A stretch of DNA of 64,000 bases from Chloroflexi bacterium TSY (GCA_019217005.1 JAHBNG010000029.1:76817-140816); one strand, 5' to 3'; numbered from the stretch's first letter, positions 27,730-38,010 are shown. Program-made: numbers and translations. The notes: generated by a model not told the origin, from the sequence alone.

Positions 27730-28664
27730 GGTATGACTTGAACGAACGAGGAGGCAACGCGCCGTTGCTTGGTGGGCATTTGCCTGCCGATGGGTGCTCC
27801 GTCCGTGTTTGCTTCGCGACCATAGACGGCTTGAATTGCCGCGTCATTGAAGTGCGTTGACGGTTCATCGTAAACGATTCGACCGTTGCGCAAACCGATG
27901 ATGCGGTCAGCATAGGATTGGGCCAGAAGAGGCTGGTGCAAACTCATAATCAGCGTTGCATTGTGATGCTGGCTCACATTCGAAAGCAGACCGAGTACAT
28001 CATCCGCCAGGCCCGGGTCTAAATTGCTGACCGGTTCATCGGCCAAAATGATCTCCGCTTCTTGCGCCAAGACGCGCGCCACGCCGACACGTTGCTGTTG
28101 ACCGCCACTCAATGTATCCACGCGCTGACTAGTCTGAGGCAACAGGTCGACTTCGGCAATGGCTTCCATCGCTGCCATCTTGTCCGCGGCAGAAAACCAC
28201 CCCAAGAGACTCCAAAGAGGATTCACTCGTCCGAGTCTACCCCAAAGTACATTCTGAAAGACTGTTGATCGCTCAACCAAGTTAAAATCCTGAAACACGA
28301 ACCCCACTCGTCGACGCATGGAGCGAATCCAGTAATCGCGATACTGTTGTGTAGAACCAAGATTCATCTGATTGCCAAGAATATTCACTTGTCCAATGCT
28401 GGGCTGAACATAGCCATTTAGTAGCCGTAGTAGCGTCGTTTTGCCCGCACCACTGGGGCCAATCAGAGCAACGCGTTCCCCACGCGTAATCGTCAATTGC
28501 TCAACATCCAATACGAGAGGTTGATCGATCACATACTGCACTGCTACATCGCGTAACGTAATGACCGGATTGTCATTGGCTCTCGGCAGTAGAAAATCTA
28601 CTCGCCCGTTCTGGGATTGCTTGAGTGGTTTATGTTGGTTTAATTGATTCGACACTGTATTCAC
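27726..28664 (-). CDS. phnC: Phosphonate-type ABC transporter ATP-binding protein
   Basis: 312 aa, GTG start at 28662-28664. Walker A GPSGAGKTTLLRLLNG, Q-loop GFVFQDFNLVERSTVFQNVL, signature LSGGQQQRVGVARVLAQ, Walker B AEIILADEPVSNLDP, and switch His in MSLHQP. The LVERSTVFQNV segment after the Q-loop is a PhnC hallmark. The C-terminal 45 residues extend past the usual end and are poorly conserved. It couples ATP hydrolysis to uptake with PhnE and PhnD. Confidence 0.92.
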   Translation of the reverse strand: MNTVSNQLNQHKPLKQSQNGRVDFLLPRANDNPVITLRDVAVQYVIDQPLVLDVEQLTITRGERVALIGPSGAGKTTLLRLLNGYVQPSIGQVNILGNQMNLGSTQQYRDYWIRSMRRRVGFVFQDFNLVERSTVFQNVLWGRLGRVNPLWSLLGWFSAADKMAAMEAIAEVDLLPQTSQRVDTLSGGQQQRVGVARVLAQEAEIILADEPVSNLDPGLADDVLGLLSNVSQHHNATLIMSLHQPLLAQSYADRIIGLRNGRIVYDEPSTHFNDAAIQAVYGREANTDGAPIGRQMPTKQRRVASSFVQVIP

Positions 28665-28793
28665 GTCTCTTTATTTAGGCTTTTCCAACAATTAAAATCC
28701 CTAATTTGATCTGGAAAAGCTCAAGCCATTCCAGAGAAATCGACTTGGCAAATCAGGGATTTATTTCTCTGGAATGGCCTCAATTCGGAGTCC
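28665..28793 (-). promoter_or_regulatory. Long hairpin between phnD and phnC
   Basis: GCCATTCCAGAGAAAT (about 28726-28741) pairs with ATTTCTCTGGAATGGC (about 28764-28779), and AATCCCTAATTTG / CAAATCAGGGATT adds outer pairing. A stable structure right after the phnD stop could limit read-through, keeping more binding protein than transporter. This is common in binding-protein operons. Confidence 0.55.
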
Positions 28794-29708
28794 TTATTCA
28801 ATGAACCCATAAAGTCGAGCTACTTCTTCAACTGAGGTGTAGTCCTCATGTGTTGCTTCCACATACCCATCCGGGCTGTAGACATATTTTAAGAGATGCT
28901 GATAGTCTGGTTCGTTCAGCTTGAGCATCACCTGTTTGAACGCCTCGGCGCGGCCAGGATCTAGACCATTGCGTACAAGAACAACATGCGAGGGAATCGG
29001 GTCGGACTCAGCGATCCAGGTAAGTTCTTCGAGTTGATCAGGCGCCACCAGCAACTCAGCGTATTGGCTGGCACCCGCGGCATCAACAAACCCGTTGATA
29101 ACAGCCTGGAGGGATTGCTGATAGCCACCAGCAAAATAGACCGTATCGAAAAAATTCTGTGGATCTTCACCTCTTGCCAGGAGTCCTGCTTGGACAAATT
29201 CATCCAGCGGATAGAGGTAGCCTGATTCTGAAATGGGATCAGCAAAGGCAATACTCTTGTCTCTCAAATTTTCTAAGGTTTCGATGCCGCTGTCTTTGCG
29301 AACAAAGATGCGGCCGGTGTAGACTGGGCTGCCGCGATAGACTTCCGCCAGGATAACCTCGGCTCCTGTTTGATCATGTGCCAACACATAGGGCAGCGCT
29401 CCCATAAATGAAATATCAGCATCTCCATTGCGCAATGCCTCAACCGCCGCCGCATGATCTTGCGTGACAAATCCCTCCACAGAAAGAGCCAGTTCCTCTG
29501 AAAGATAGGCTGTGATCTGGTCAATATCGCCCAGAAGTTTTTCAGGATTTTCCTGGGGAATAAAGGCCAACACCAATGCATCTCCATCGCCAGATGCTAC
29601 CGATTCATCTGCGGCTGGTGCCGTCATATCATTTGACTGAACTGGAACACAAGCCGCAACAGCGATTACAAACAGCAGCATAACCAAAAAGTATGTTGTC
29701 TGTTTCAT
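28794..29708 (-). CDS. phnD: Phosphonate-type ABC transporter substrate-binding lipoprotein
   Basis: 304 aa. Lipoprotein signal MKQTTYFLVMLLFVIAVAAC. The PhnD/SsuA-like fold is seen in LVLAFIPQENPEKLLGDIDQ, then DISFMGALPYVLAHDQTGAE, then RIFVRKDSGIETLENLRDKS and ISESGYLYPLDEFVQAG; the S-x-SG.L.P motif lines the oxyanion site. No phosphonate lyase genes are nearby, so phosphite, phosphate or another small oxyanion could be the true ligand. Three inverted-repeat elements (D, and A inside B) crowd the region upstream. Confidence 0.9.
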   Translation of the reverse strand: MKQTTYFLVMLLFVIAVAACVPVQSNDMTAPAADESVASGDGDALVLAFIPQENPEKLLGDIDQITAYLSEELALSVEGFVTQDHAAAVEALRNGDADISFMGALPYVLAHDQTGAEVILAEVYRGSPVYTGRIFVRKDSGIETLENLRDKSIAFADPISESGYLYPLDEFVQAGLLARGEDPQNFFDTVYFAGGYQQSLQAVINGFVDAAGASQYAELLVAPDQLEELTWIAESDPIPSHVVLVRNGLDPGRAEAFKQVMLKLNEPDYQHLLKYVYSPDGYVEATHEDYTSVEEVARLYGFIE

Positions 29709-29732
29709 GAGTTTCGCTCCTTTTTATGCCTT

Positions 29733-29817
29733 ATAGTGACGCCACTTAAACTTCGGACAATAGGTTCGTTTTTTTCCCGAGGGACAATTGTCCGAAGTTT
29801 AAATAATGTGGCTATTA
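29733..29817. repeat. Family D inverted-repeat element, intact copy
   Basis: About 85 bp. Arms GACGCCACTTAAACTTCGGA / TCCGAAGTTTAAATAATGTG (asymmetric outer ends: GTGACGCCACTT against ATGTGGCTATT) with a short central T-run. Lies upstream of phnD. Confidence 0.75.
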
Positions 29818-29989
29818 GCGCTTATCCGAAACGTTCTGCGAAGATACATTCGAGCGTCCCACAAAGTGTGTAAATGAAGCAAGCGCTCTGATTAAGTAGT
29901 CTCCATTTACGTGCTTCCGGACACACTATCGCGCATTTCTCACTCGAGAAGTTGCTCGGACTCACAAACATTTTGCGGATAGGTTTTTA
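29818..29989. repeat. Family B element with a family A element inside it
   Basis: The B ends (GCGCTTATCCGAAACGTTCT at the left, TTTGCGGATAGGTTT at the right) are separated by a complete 79-bp family A copy at 29853-29931 (arms GTCCCACAAAGTGTGTAAATG-like and CATTTAC...GGACACAC). B therefore came first and A later. It lies between phnD and the cytochrome peroxidase gene. Confidence 0.8.
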
Positions 29990-32141
29990 TTACTTAAAGC
30001 TTGACCCATATTCCTCTGCCAGTACCTTGTATTCTTCATTTAGATCGGCAGCCAGATCCCAATTCTCATCTTCAATGGCCATCTTGATTTCGTCTAGCTT
30101 ATCGGCGATCTCGTAAACTCGTGGAATGATAGAGCGGTTCGTCGCAGCGCTGGCATCAAGACGTAGATCGGGCTCCACTGTTTCGATTAGCAAGATAGCA
30201 TGATAGCTATCCTGAGCAGGAATGAGTGTATCCAAGGTACTCAGGAAAGTCGAAAGTTCTGCCCAGTTAAGTGCAAAGATGGTGTTTTCCTCGTCAAAGA
30301 GTTCCCAGGGATCGTCGGCGCCACCCACTGCTTCTAGATAGGCCGTTAGATCGGCTCTGTCTTGTGTAGACAGCCCCAGATCAAAGTTGCTGTCAAACCA
30401 ATCTACAACATCAGCTAAAGTGGCCAAGGAACCATCGTGCATATAGGGTGCGGTGTAGGCGACGTTGATCAACGTGGGAGTATCGAATGCGCTGTCACGG
30501 GCAAATTCGCTGGCAGGGTTGCCCGAACCAATATCGTGGGGAAGACGGTCAATGAAATTTGCACTGGGAATATGACAGGTGCTACATGACCGGTCGCCCA
30601 TGCCCTCAAATGATGTGTTGAAGAGTACTTCCCCACGCAGAGCTGCCTCGGACGCATTTTCGTTGAGGGTCCCATCCTTGTTGAGCAATGAGTTAGGCTG
30701 CCAGTCAAACTCGAGCATGTAAGCCACCAACGCATCCAGCATGAAGGGCGATGGCTCCTCACCGGCAAACTCGTTGACAATCACGTTGCGGACGAAGCCA
30801 CGCAGACTACCAAAGCGACCGTCGCGTCCATAAGGACCGGTGAAGCGAATTGCACGCAAGGTGGGAATGTCGAGTGAATCACTACGTTGGTCGTTAAAGA
30901 TCGGGTTAAAGAAACCGCCATCTACATCGGCTGCGCCGGGTTGATGGCTCACACCAGGAATGAAGAAGTCTTTGTTGATATCGCTGCGGTTGTGACAGGT
31001 GGAGCAAGCAATCCCCATACTACGTGCGGGCTCGCCAAAGATGCTCGGGGAATCGAACAGCATATCGCCATAGGCCACCAGCGGCAAGTCCGTCTCCTCA
31101 AATCCACGCTCCTCAAAATTGAGAGCGAGCAGCGGCAAGGGATCCTGGTTATTGATGTTGGAACCGGGGGGTAGCCAAGGGGCAATCGTGATCGCGTCGG
31201 CCAACTTTGTGGCTGGTATCGGAGCCAAGCTGGTTGGCACGCTCTCTCCGTCGACTTCAAAGTTGTCGATGAGATAGGACTCGATCACCTGACGTGCCGC
31301 GTTAAATTTATCTGGATCGGCTGCTTGACCACCTATACCAGATATCCCGGCATGACCCACGTTGCTGGAAAGGGTCAGCCAAGCGAGCCCCAATTGTTTG
31401 GCGGCATCTGGATCAGTTTGGGAAATAAAGGTCAAAAAGGCACGATAGATACGCTGCGCCTGCTGAACGTCTTCCGTTGCTGCACCGGGTTGTGTCAACT
31501 TGGTCTCAGCTTCGCGCAGATAATGGCGGGTTAGCTGAGAAACAGCCCGCGTTGAAACAAAATAGAGCGCCGCTTTGTCCTCATTGTCGATAGCGGTCTG
31601 AATTGCAGCAGTATGATCAATGCCTTCAATTTCGGCTGCGGGTTCAAACGCCTGATAGGCCGAGTCAAGCAACCCTGCAAATTCTGGCTCACTAACCGTC
31701 TTATATTCCTTGTCAATTCGATCCCAGTTTGTGGGTTTCAAATTTGCATGGAATAGACTCAGTAGATCCAAATTTCAGGTTTTGAGAGAGAATTCTGGCT
31801 AAACAGTTGACATAAATACAAATTTGCCGGTCGATATCTAGTTTTTGCGTTAGATTTGGGCGATTTTCAGATATGAAATAGGTTGTTTTCTGTAACCGAA
31901 ATCTGAATAAATGACTCCAAAATCCCTGCAATCTCGACTGAAAATAGCCAAAAACGCCAAATTTGGATCTACTGAGCCTACGCAAATAAGCAGCTGGGGC
32001 CGGATGCCAAGGTTCTTCTGGAACAATATGTGCCTGGCTAGATACAGGTATCAATAGGATAGGCAACAACAACAAGACGAATAACCAATGTCGTTTCTGT
32101 GACCAAGATTCTAACTTTATCCATCGTTTCTCATTCATCAT
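29990..32141 (-). pseudogene. Di-haem cytochrome c peroxidase (MauG family), split by a family C element
   Basis: The original start is ATG 32141 (or 32138), with the good site AAAGGAG upstream. It encodes a signal peptide with cleavage near SSQA-HIV, then WHPAPAAYLR. A 215-bp element at 31760-31974 follows, and the mature protein resumes as LFHANLKPTNWDRIDKEYK and runs to the stop at 29990. Excision with one copy of the 5-bp duplication gives YLR(R/S)LFHANL in frame, about 640 aa. Two haem-binding CSTCH motifs (about residues 256 and 397 of the downstream part) and helical N- and C-terminal regions fit MauG/bacterial cytochrome c peroxidases, periplasmic haem enzymes acting on peroxide. A 593-aa product can start from TTG inside the element, but without a signal peptide it could not be exported or matured. 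Confidence 0.85.
31760..31974. mobile_element. Family C MITE, copy 3 (in cytochrome peroxidase gene)
   Basis: 215 bp, one clear base difference from copy 1 (in the segment GACTGAAAAT[A/C]GCC). Flanks AGACT (31755-31759) and AGCCT (31975-31979) form a 5-bp duplication with one mismatch. Confidence 0.92.
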
Positions 32142-32968
32142 ATCAACTCTCCTTTGACTATAGTTCCCCAGAAATGTTTTGTCCCGTCTCAGCCTTGAGA
32201 GACGTGGTACAAAATTTGTCTCGTGCTCCTTCCTGTCTTAATTTTCGGATCATCTCCTATTGCTGAATCCGAACTTTTCGTGTGGATAATGCACTAGTAC
32301 ATCTTTCAGTAAATAGCACAGCAGTTTATTGCGTTGACTACCTCTGAGAAACAGCTTGGAAAACCTGTTGCGAACTTCTGCTGGCATTTACTAGATAGGT
32401 ATATTGGGGTTGTGTCTGGATAATCTCAGTAACATAGTGAAGCAACGATATGGTACTCTTTATCACTTTTAAGAGTGAGCAATCCATCAGAGGGGATGGT
32501 GTCAATATTTTTTATTGCGACCTATTGGAATAATTTCTGAAAAGCAACTATAGGATTTACGTCATCCAACACATAATTTAGTCTAAGCTAAATCATATGT
32601 TATTTTAGTGCTATTGTCAAATTAGTGAACACTGATCTGAAAAGTACTGTGACGATGCATTCTCACCCGCTTTTCGGATAGGTTCTTATTCCGTATTCTT
32701 ATCAGGTCGTGGGGAATAAAGCTTTTGTCGGTCGCATGGAGACACTACTTAAACTTCGGACACTAGAATCAGTAGACTGCAATCGTTAGATTCTTCACTT
32801 CGTTCGACAATGACACGATTGTTGTCTGCCCTGAAAAAAAGGGCAGCAAGAGAAGAGAGAGAGGGGTTAAAGGCCGCGTTGAATAAGAAGCGGGTCCAAG
32901 TTGACCCGCCAGAGTGGGTGGCGTCGTTGCCTGTGCCCAACGCAAATCAGTTGTAGTGAGCACCGTAC
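32142..32968. other. Long intergenic region with repeat fragments
   Basis: No gene seen in 827 bp. It contains a shortened family B copy (about 32631-32688, ending CGGATAGGTTCTTA), a family D half (about 32744-32770, CTTAAACTTCGGACA), a stretch like GATTCTTCACTTCGTTCGAC (also found in variant form near 55430) and a small hairpin CTGCCC-TGAAAAAAA-GGGCAG (about 32828-32850), probably near the end of the degraded IS110. Confidence 0.6.
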
Positions 32969-34173
32969 TTAGGCGGTCGGTGCCAAGAAAACCTTGAAGC
33001 CGAGGGACTCGAGGGTTTTGAGTGCGCCGGCTTGTGCATGCTCCTTGCGTCGTTTGAGAAAGAAGTCGCCGCCGAGTTCTTCAAAGACGGCATCGGGCTT
33101 GTCGATGAGATGATAGACGATGGTCAAGATGGAATGGGCCACGGCAATAGCTGCCCGCTTGGCTCCGCGTCGTGCCTTGAGACGGTGGAACTGTGCGGCG
33201 AGATAGGTGTCCTTGGTGCGAGAGGAGGGCGGTGACTAACCATTTCTGGCCCTTTCGTCGGCGACCACTCTTGCGTTTGCCCGCCGATTCGTTGTTGCCA
33301 GGACAGACACAAGCCCAGGAGGCCAGTTTCTTAGCTGAGGGCCAGCTTTCGACCGAGGACCGATCTCCGCCAGAATTATCTCGGCGACGACTCGCCCCAC
33401 ACCGGGAATGGCATCTAGGCGTGCGATGAGGTCAGCATGCGGAGCCATGAGGACCCCAATCTGTTGATTGAGGGCATCAATGCGTACATTCAGGTGATCG
33501 AGATGATGCAGAACTTCTTGCAGCATAAAACGATGATGAGGACGGACCAGTCCCGTCAACGCATCAACCAACTGGGGAATCTTGGCCCGCAGCCGCTTTT
33601 GTGCCAAGTCAGCCATGGCTTCTGGGTCCATCTCATCTGCAATCAGGGCCTCGATCATCTGGCGTGCCGATACACCTTGGATGCTCGTGACCACCGATCC
33701 CAACTTGACGTTGGCATCTTCCAACACCTTATGCAGGCGATTGACTGCCGCACTCTTCTCTTGCAAGAGACGCGTCCGATAGCGCGTCAGGTCTCGCAAG
33801 TCCCTTTGCTCCACATCTGGAATGAAACTGCGCTCCAGCAGTCCATAACTCATCAGTTTCGTGATCCAGGCCGCATCGCTCTCATCCGTCTTGCGACCAG
33901 GCACCTGTGCCAGATGGCGGGCATTCACAATCCAGACCTCAAAATGCTCATGCAACACATTGTAGATCGGTTTCCAATACACTCCCGTACTCTCCATCGC
34001 CACATGCGTGATCCCATACGACGACAGCCACGACCTCAACCCCTCCAACTCGACCGTCGTTGTCCCAAATCGCTTGCGCACCTGCTCCATCCTCCTGATT
34101 CATCTACCACACACGCCACTACCATCCGCTTGTGAACATCCAGGCCGCTGCACTTCGGAAACATCACTTCCAT
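32969..34173 (-). pseudogene. IS110-family transposase, broken by several frameshifts
   Basis: The start is ATG 34171-34173 with FPKCSGLDVHKRMVVACV, the first Asp of the DEDD (RuvC-like) site. After a -1 shift near 34090 the frame continues: MESTGVYWKPIYNVL (Glu), GRKTDESDAAWITKL (Asp, Asp), then a helical middle and the C-terminal Tnp domain LDAIPGVGRVVAEIIL. A second shift near 33370 restores SAKKLASWACVCPGNNESAG, with the catalytic Ser region. A third near 33210 gives YLAAQFHRLKARRGAKRA to the TAA at 32969. Three lesions make it inactive. The non-coding stretch 34174-34400 would hold the guide (bridge) RNA in this family. Confidence 0.85.
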
Positions 34174-34440
34174 CTTCCTTTCGCAGCCGCTTGTGTACCC
34201 GATTGTGAGCACAGTCTGCCCTGCGTGTTTCGTCCCGAGGAACGTCCACATCCCGTGGTGCGTCGGTGTACACCAATCTAGCTACTGAGCGTTCTTTACT
34301 TGACCACGGACCTTTCCCGATTTCTGTTCGGCGGCTGCCACCACACTTTAACACATTTTTCATCCCCTGTTGTGTTGGCTCACCGCATGTTTATCTACTG
34401 ATTATATCGAACATAGTGAATTGTGAACGAGAGTTTGTGA
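34174..34440. other. Non-coding region upstream of the IS110 transposase
   Basis: No gene seen. In IS110 elements the non-coding end upstream of the transposase encodes a bridge RNA. This 267-bp stretch probably includes the degraded equivalent plus the promoter region of the FeoB-like gene. IS110 has no terminal repeats, so I cannot place the element end. Confidence 0.35.
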
Positions 34441-36186
34441 ATGAAAGTCCCTGGAAAAAATATCGGCATTTTACGAACAACGCAATCGACCATTGTCTTG
34501 GTTGGCTTGGAATCGGTCGGCAAATCAGCCCTTTTTCGAGCGTTGACCGGTGAGGCAACTGCGGATGAAACCAACTTTCGCGGCTCGACGGTGCGCGTCC
34601 GTAGTGCCCCACTGTCCGACTCTGTGAACAGATGTCATGAAGGTTTGGAGAAAGTCCCAAGAACCCTAGCTCGAAGGCTAATTGATACACCAGGTATTCG
34701 TGTACAGGATGACAGCGTGACCACACAGCTGGCACTGGAAGAGATGCAGGCAGCAGACACAGTTGTGCTCGTTGCCCGTGGTACGCACATACAACAGGAG
34801 ATTAATGCACTCTTAACTAGTCTGGGCAAGCATCTTGCCAACCGCAATGTAGCACTTGTGACGACGTTCGAGGATAAGGCTTCATCCAAGCTGGATGCAT
34901 TGATGCGTGAGGTCGAAACCGATTATGATATTCCTGTGGCGTTGGTCAATGCGCGCCAGATGAGTGCTGACCAACGTGCACGCTTGCTAACGGCTATTGA
35001 TCACGCTGCTCCATTGAAGCTCGACCCTGACCAGCATCAATCGATCATGCTTCTGCCTGATCCGCCGGTCATTCTGCCAGAACAGACTCTTTTTGAAAGG
35101 CGTCGCGTGGGTGCTTGGTTGTCGCTCGCGACGCTGATGTTGATCTTTGCCATACCGGTCTATCTTGCCTATATCTTTGCCGACTGGGTACAACCATTCG
35201 TGGATGGCTGGCTCATAACGCCGCTCATAGAATTCCTCGCACCGGTGGCGATGCAAGCGCCGCTCCTTTTTGTCATTCTAGTAGGCAATTATGGTTTGCT
35301 CACGTTGGGGTGGTACTCCTTTTTGTGGGCTTTTCCTGTGGTGCTCCTGATCGGGATCAGCGTTGCATTGATCGAAGAGAGCGGATTGAAGGATCGTATG
35401 ACTGATGCGCTGGATTCTTGGTTCCGCCATATTGGGCTGAACGGAAGAGATCTTATTCCAATTCTGAGTGGATTTGGTTGCAATGTGGTGGCCGTCTTCC
35501 AAAGTCGCGCCTGCAGCCGCTGTACACATAACGCCTGCGTCTCGCTAATTGCCTTTGGCTCGGCGTGCAGCTATCAAATTGGGGCGTCGTTATCACTCTT
35601 TAATTCGGCAGGCGCGCCATGGCTGTTTGGTCCTTATCTTCTATTGCTCTTCTTTGTTGGCGCTATCTATACGCGACTGTGGCATGGCGATCTGGAGTAC
35701 ACGAGTGCTCTTCCCTTGGCCGAGCGCTCTTTTTTACAACGACCGACGCTTAACGCGATACGCTGGCGCGTGCATGCTGTGGTTCGTCAATTTGTTCGAG
35801 AGGCAATGCCAATCTTTTTGCTAATTTGCGTCATGGGCGCGCTCTTGGAATTCTTTGGTTTAATAGCTTGGTTAAGTGCCTGTGTTACGCCCTTGCTGAG
35901 TCTTCTTGGGTTGCCTGGTGAAGTTGCGCCAGGTGTTATCTTTTCGATTATTCGCAAAGACGGGTTGCTCATACTCAATCAGAATAACGGCGCACTGCTG
36001 CAATCTATGAGCAGTAGTCAAGTTTTTGTGCTGATCTATTTTGCTTCAACCCTGACAGCCTGTTTAGTCACTCTGTGGACAATTGGTCAGGAATTGGGCT
36101 GGCGTTATGCAAGTCTATTGGCAGGACGCCAAGCACTCACATCACTCTTAAGTACAGGTGCGCTAGTGGGGTTGCTTCTGCTGTGA
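34441..36186 (+). CDS. FeoB-like GTPase/membrane transporter
   Basis: 581 aa. The N-terminal G domain (about 18-185) has P-loop GLESVGKSALFRALTG, switch I TNFRGSTV and G3 LIDTPGIR; the G4 motif reads TFED instead of NxxD, so guanine specificity may be relaxed. Then 8-9 membrane helices with two Gate domains. The first has the FeoB signature LSGFGCNVVAVFQSRAC and CSYQIGASLSLF; the second has AMPIFLLICVMGALLEFFG and GVIFSIIRKDGLLIL. Ferrous iron transporter B is usually above 700 aa with a FeoA partner; this one is shorter and stands alone. It is likely an Fe(II) or other divalent-metal transporter in the inner membrane, though I would not assign feoB firmly. Confidence 0.8.
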   Translation: MKVPGKNIGILRTTQSTIVLVGLESVGKSALFRALTGEATADETNFRGSTVRVRSAPLSDSVNRCHEGLEKVPRTLARRLIDTPGIRVQDDSVTTQLALEEMQAADTVVLVARGTHIQQEINALLTSLGKHLANRNVALVTTFEDKASSKLDALMREVETDYDIPVALVNARQMSADQRARLLTAIDHAAPLKLDPDQHQSIMLLPDPPVILPEQTLFERRRVGAWLSLATLMLIFAIPVYLAYIFADWVQPFVDGWLITPLIEFLAPVAMQAPLLFVILVGNYGLLTLGWYSFLWAFPVVLLIGISVALIEESGLKDRMTDALDSWFRHIGLNGRDLIPILSGFGCNVVAVFQSRACSRCTHNACVSLIAFGSACSYQIGASLSLFNSAGAPWLFGPYLLLLFFVGAIYTRLWHGDLEYTSALPLAERSFLQRPTLNAIRWRVHAVVRQFVREAMPIFLLICVMGALLEFFGLIAWLSACVTPLLSLLGLPGEVAPGVIFSIIRKDGLLILNQNNGALLQSMSSSQVFVLIYFASTLTACLVTLWTIGQELGWRYASLLAGRQALTSLLSTGALVGLLLL

Positions 36187-36441
36187 TTCTCGTCTTCTAT
36201 TCCTTCTTAGACGATTCCAGAAAATTAATCATCCACAGATGGACAGGATTCATAAGATTATAAAGAGAGAATTTCCAGTCAATCTCGCCAATCTGTAGAC
36301 GAGTTAAAAATTGGATTCGCCTTAACCTGATAATGCGGGATGCGATGACAAGATGACAAGATGACAAGATTAGTCTCATCCACTCATCTCGTCATCTTCC
36401 CTTTTTGGTCCTAGCTTGGAATTGAAGTGGTTTTGTTCAGC
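36187..36441. other. Intergenic region with a short tandem repeat
   Basis: Convergent region between the FeoB-like gene and the small membrane protein. It contains three direct copies of GATGACAA (about 36345-36369) and then a partial inverted match (CTCATCTCGTCATC). No clear terminator or gene is seen. Confidence 0.5.
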
Positions 36442-36651
36442 TCAGGAGGTGATCCCCAAGAAAAGCTGCAGAACCGCTTCGCCAATCGAAGCAATGAGGT
36501 CAATCCAATCGCCAGAGTCAGTGATATCTTGGATATAGAGGTTATTCAAGTCTGGCTGCCAATATTGGTTGGCAACCCAAGCACCAAGAAAGGCCATGCT
36601 GAGAACAAGGATAAAAAAGAGCCGCGTGACGTGACGATTATTGCGTACCAT
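36442..36651 (-). CDS. Small membrane protein, hypothetical
   Basis: 69 aa, starting 17 bp after the phosphofructokinase stop on the same strand. One clear N-terminal membrane helix (LFFILVLSMAFLGAWVANQY), then a short acidic stretch and a hydrophobic C-terminal helix (WIDLIASIGEAVLQLFLG). No recognised family and no strong ribosome binding site. The position and clean helix favour a real gene, but it could be a chance frame. Confidence 0.45.
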   Translation of the reverse strand: MVRNNRHVTRLFFILVLSMAFLGAWVANQYWQPDLNNLYIQDITDSGDWIDLIASIGEAVLQLFLGITS

Positions 36652-36668
36652 ATTGACTCAAATTTGGA

Positions 36669-37835
36669 TTAATATAAGAACATCGGTTTCCCGAGCGCAT
36701 GTCGTACTTTCGGGAGATAATTCGCTTTGTCGTATAGCTCATCAACATCGACGCGCTTGATGCCGGCGGTGACATCACTCATGGGAATATGGGTGTACCG
36801 ACCATCTCGCAAGCAAACCATACGCCCGCTGACGCCATCTTCGAGCAGATCCACGGCAGCGTTGGCAAAGTTGACCGCCACCATTAAATCGAGAGCATCT
36901 GGTGCACCCGAACGCATCAGATAGGCCACTTTCTGGTAGATTGTGTTTTCGCCTGTGATATCACGCAATGCTTCCTCTGTGATTTGACCGATCCCTCCTA
37001 ATTTGCGATGTCCATAGGCATCCGCCTCACCATATTCGATGACTTTGCCATCGATCATGTGGGCACCTTCGCTGATGGTTACCATTGCGTAATTGCTCGG
37101 ATTTTGCTCTTTGTCATCCATGACCAACCTGGCCAGCTTTTCTGGATCAAACGGGACTTCTGAGATGATTGCGCGATCGACACCAGCTAGATAAGAAGAG
37201 ATCAAGCTTGTTTCGCCACTATTGCGACCAAATAATTCAACAACACAGATGCGTTCGTGAGAGCCAGCACTTGTACGCAAATTATGAATAAATTGAACAC
37301 TACGCGTAACGGCTGTGCTAAAGCCAATACAATAATCAGTGCCGTAGACGTCATTATCCATTGTCTTAGGAATTGCCACAATCGGAAAACCATCCCGATG
37401 TAGCCGTTCGCCATAGCTGAGTGTGTCGTCACCACCAATGGGAATCAGACGTTCAATACCCAAAAACTCAAGATTCTTTAAAACATGAGGGGTAAAGTCG
37501 CGCAGACTCATATCCGCTTTCTCTGCTTCAGGGTGGTCGGGATCACGCAAGAAATCAGGCACGTCCTTTTGACTCACCTTACCAGGATTTGTACGGCTAG
37601 TGTGTAGAAAGGTTCCTCCCGTACGATCTACGGTTCGAACCCGGGGTTTGTCCAACGGCATTGTATATTTTTGAATAGATTCAGGATCGTCTCGATTGAT
37701 GTTGAGCAATCCTGCCCAACCACGGCGCAACCCCACAATTTCGTGGCCGTCATCAACGGCACGGTGAACAACTGCCTTAATACAAGGATTGAGACCGGGG
37801 ACGTCTCCGCCCCCTGTTAATATACCAATTTTCAT
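36669..37835 (-). CDS. 6-phosphofructokinase, pyrophosphate-type active site
   Basis: 388 aa, AAGGAAT ribosome site 6 bp before ATG. Phosphorylates fructose 6-phosphate in glycolysis. It starts [16 protein letters not shown], the nucleotide/phosphate loop. The two diagnostic positions read GGDDTLSYG (ATP enzymes have GGDGS) and [10 protein letters not shown] (ATP enzymes have PGTIDND). The Asp and Lys block ATP and mark pyrophosphate-dependent enzymes (EC 2.7.1.90). Substrate motifs FGRNSGET and SEGAHM are present. The PPi reaction is reversible, so the enzyme could serve gluconeogenesis too. Only sequence-based; some group III PFKs with Asp here still use ATP. Confidence 0.9.
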   Translation of the reverse strand: MKIGILTGGGDVPGLNPCIKAVVHRAVDDGHEIVGLRRGWAGLLNINRDDPESIQKYTMPLDKPRVRTVDRTGGTFLHTSRTNPGKVSQKDVPDFLRDPDHPEAEKADMSLRDFTPHVLKNLEFLGIERLIPIGGDDTLSYGERLHRDGFPIVAIPKTMDNDVYGTDYCIGFSTAVTRSVQFIHNLRTSAGSHERICVVELFGRNSGETSLISSYLAGVDRAIISEVPFDPEKLARLVMDDKEQNPSNYAMVTISEGAHMIDGKVIEYGEADAYGHRKLGGIGQITEEALRDITGENTIYQKVAYLMRSGAPDALDLMVAVNFANAAVDLLEDGVSGRMVCLRDGRYTHIPMSDVTAGIKRVDVDELYDKANYLPKVRHALGKPMFLY

Positions 37836-38010
37836 TTGTTATTCCTTTTTTGGGATTGGGGATAATGGATTGGGGATGGGGAATTGGGACAAATAAACTA
37901 CTCTGCCCAAAACCTTAATCTCAAATCCTGGATCCCCACTATAAAAAAGGCGGAAAGATCAATCTAAGAGTGTCTTTCCGCCCTGAACGACATGATTTCG
38001 ATTTTATCTG
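37836..38010 (-). terminator. G-rich tract and terminator of the inositol dehydrogenase gene
   Basis: On the minus strand a hairpin GGCGGAAAGA...TCTTTCCGCC (about 37949-37982) is followed by a T-run, a good Rho-independent terminator for the gene upstream. Between it and phosphofructokinase lies a run of G clusters on the plus strand (37855-37888, GGGG-N-GG-N-GGGG-N-GGGG) that could form a quadruplex. Confidence 0.65.

Noticed and set aside
29990..31771. A complete 593-aa cytoplasmic cytochrome peroxidase starting at TTG
   Set aside because: The TTG lies in the end of a MITE, and the true signal peptide is encoded on the other side of the element in the restored frame.
33437..34135. A 232-aa plus-strand frame opposite the IS110 transposase
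   Set aside because: It is the shadow of the transposase coding strand; the minus strand shows the DEDD motifs.
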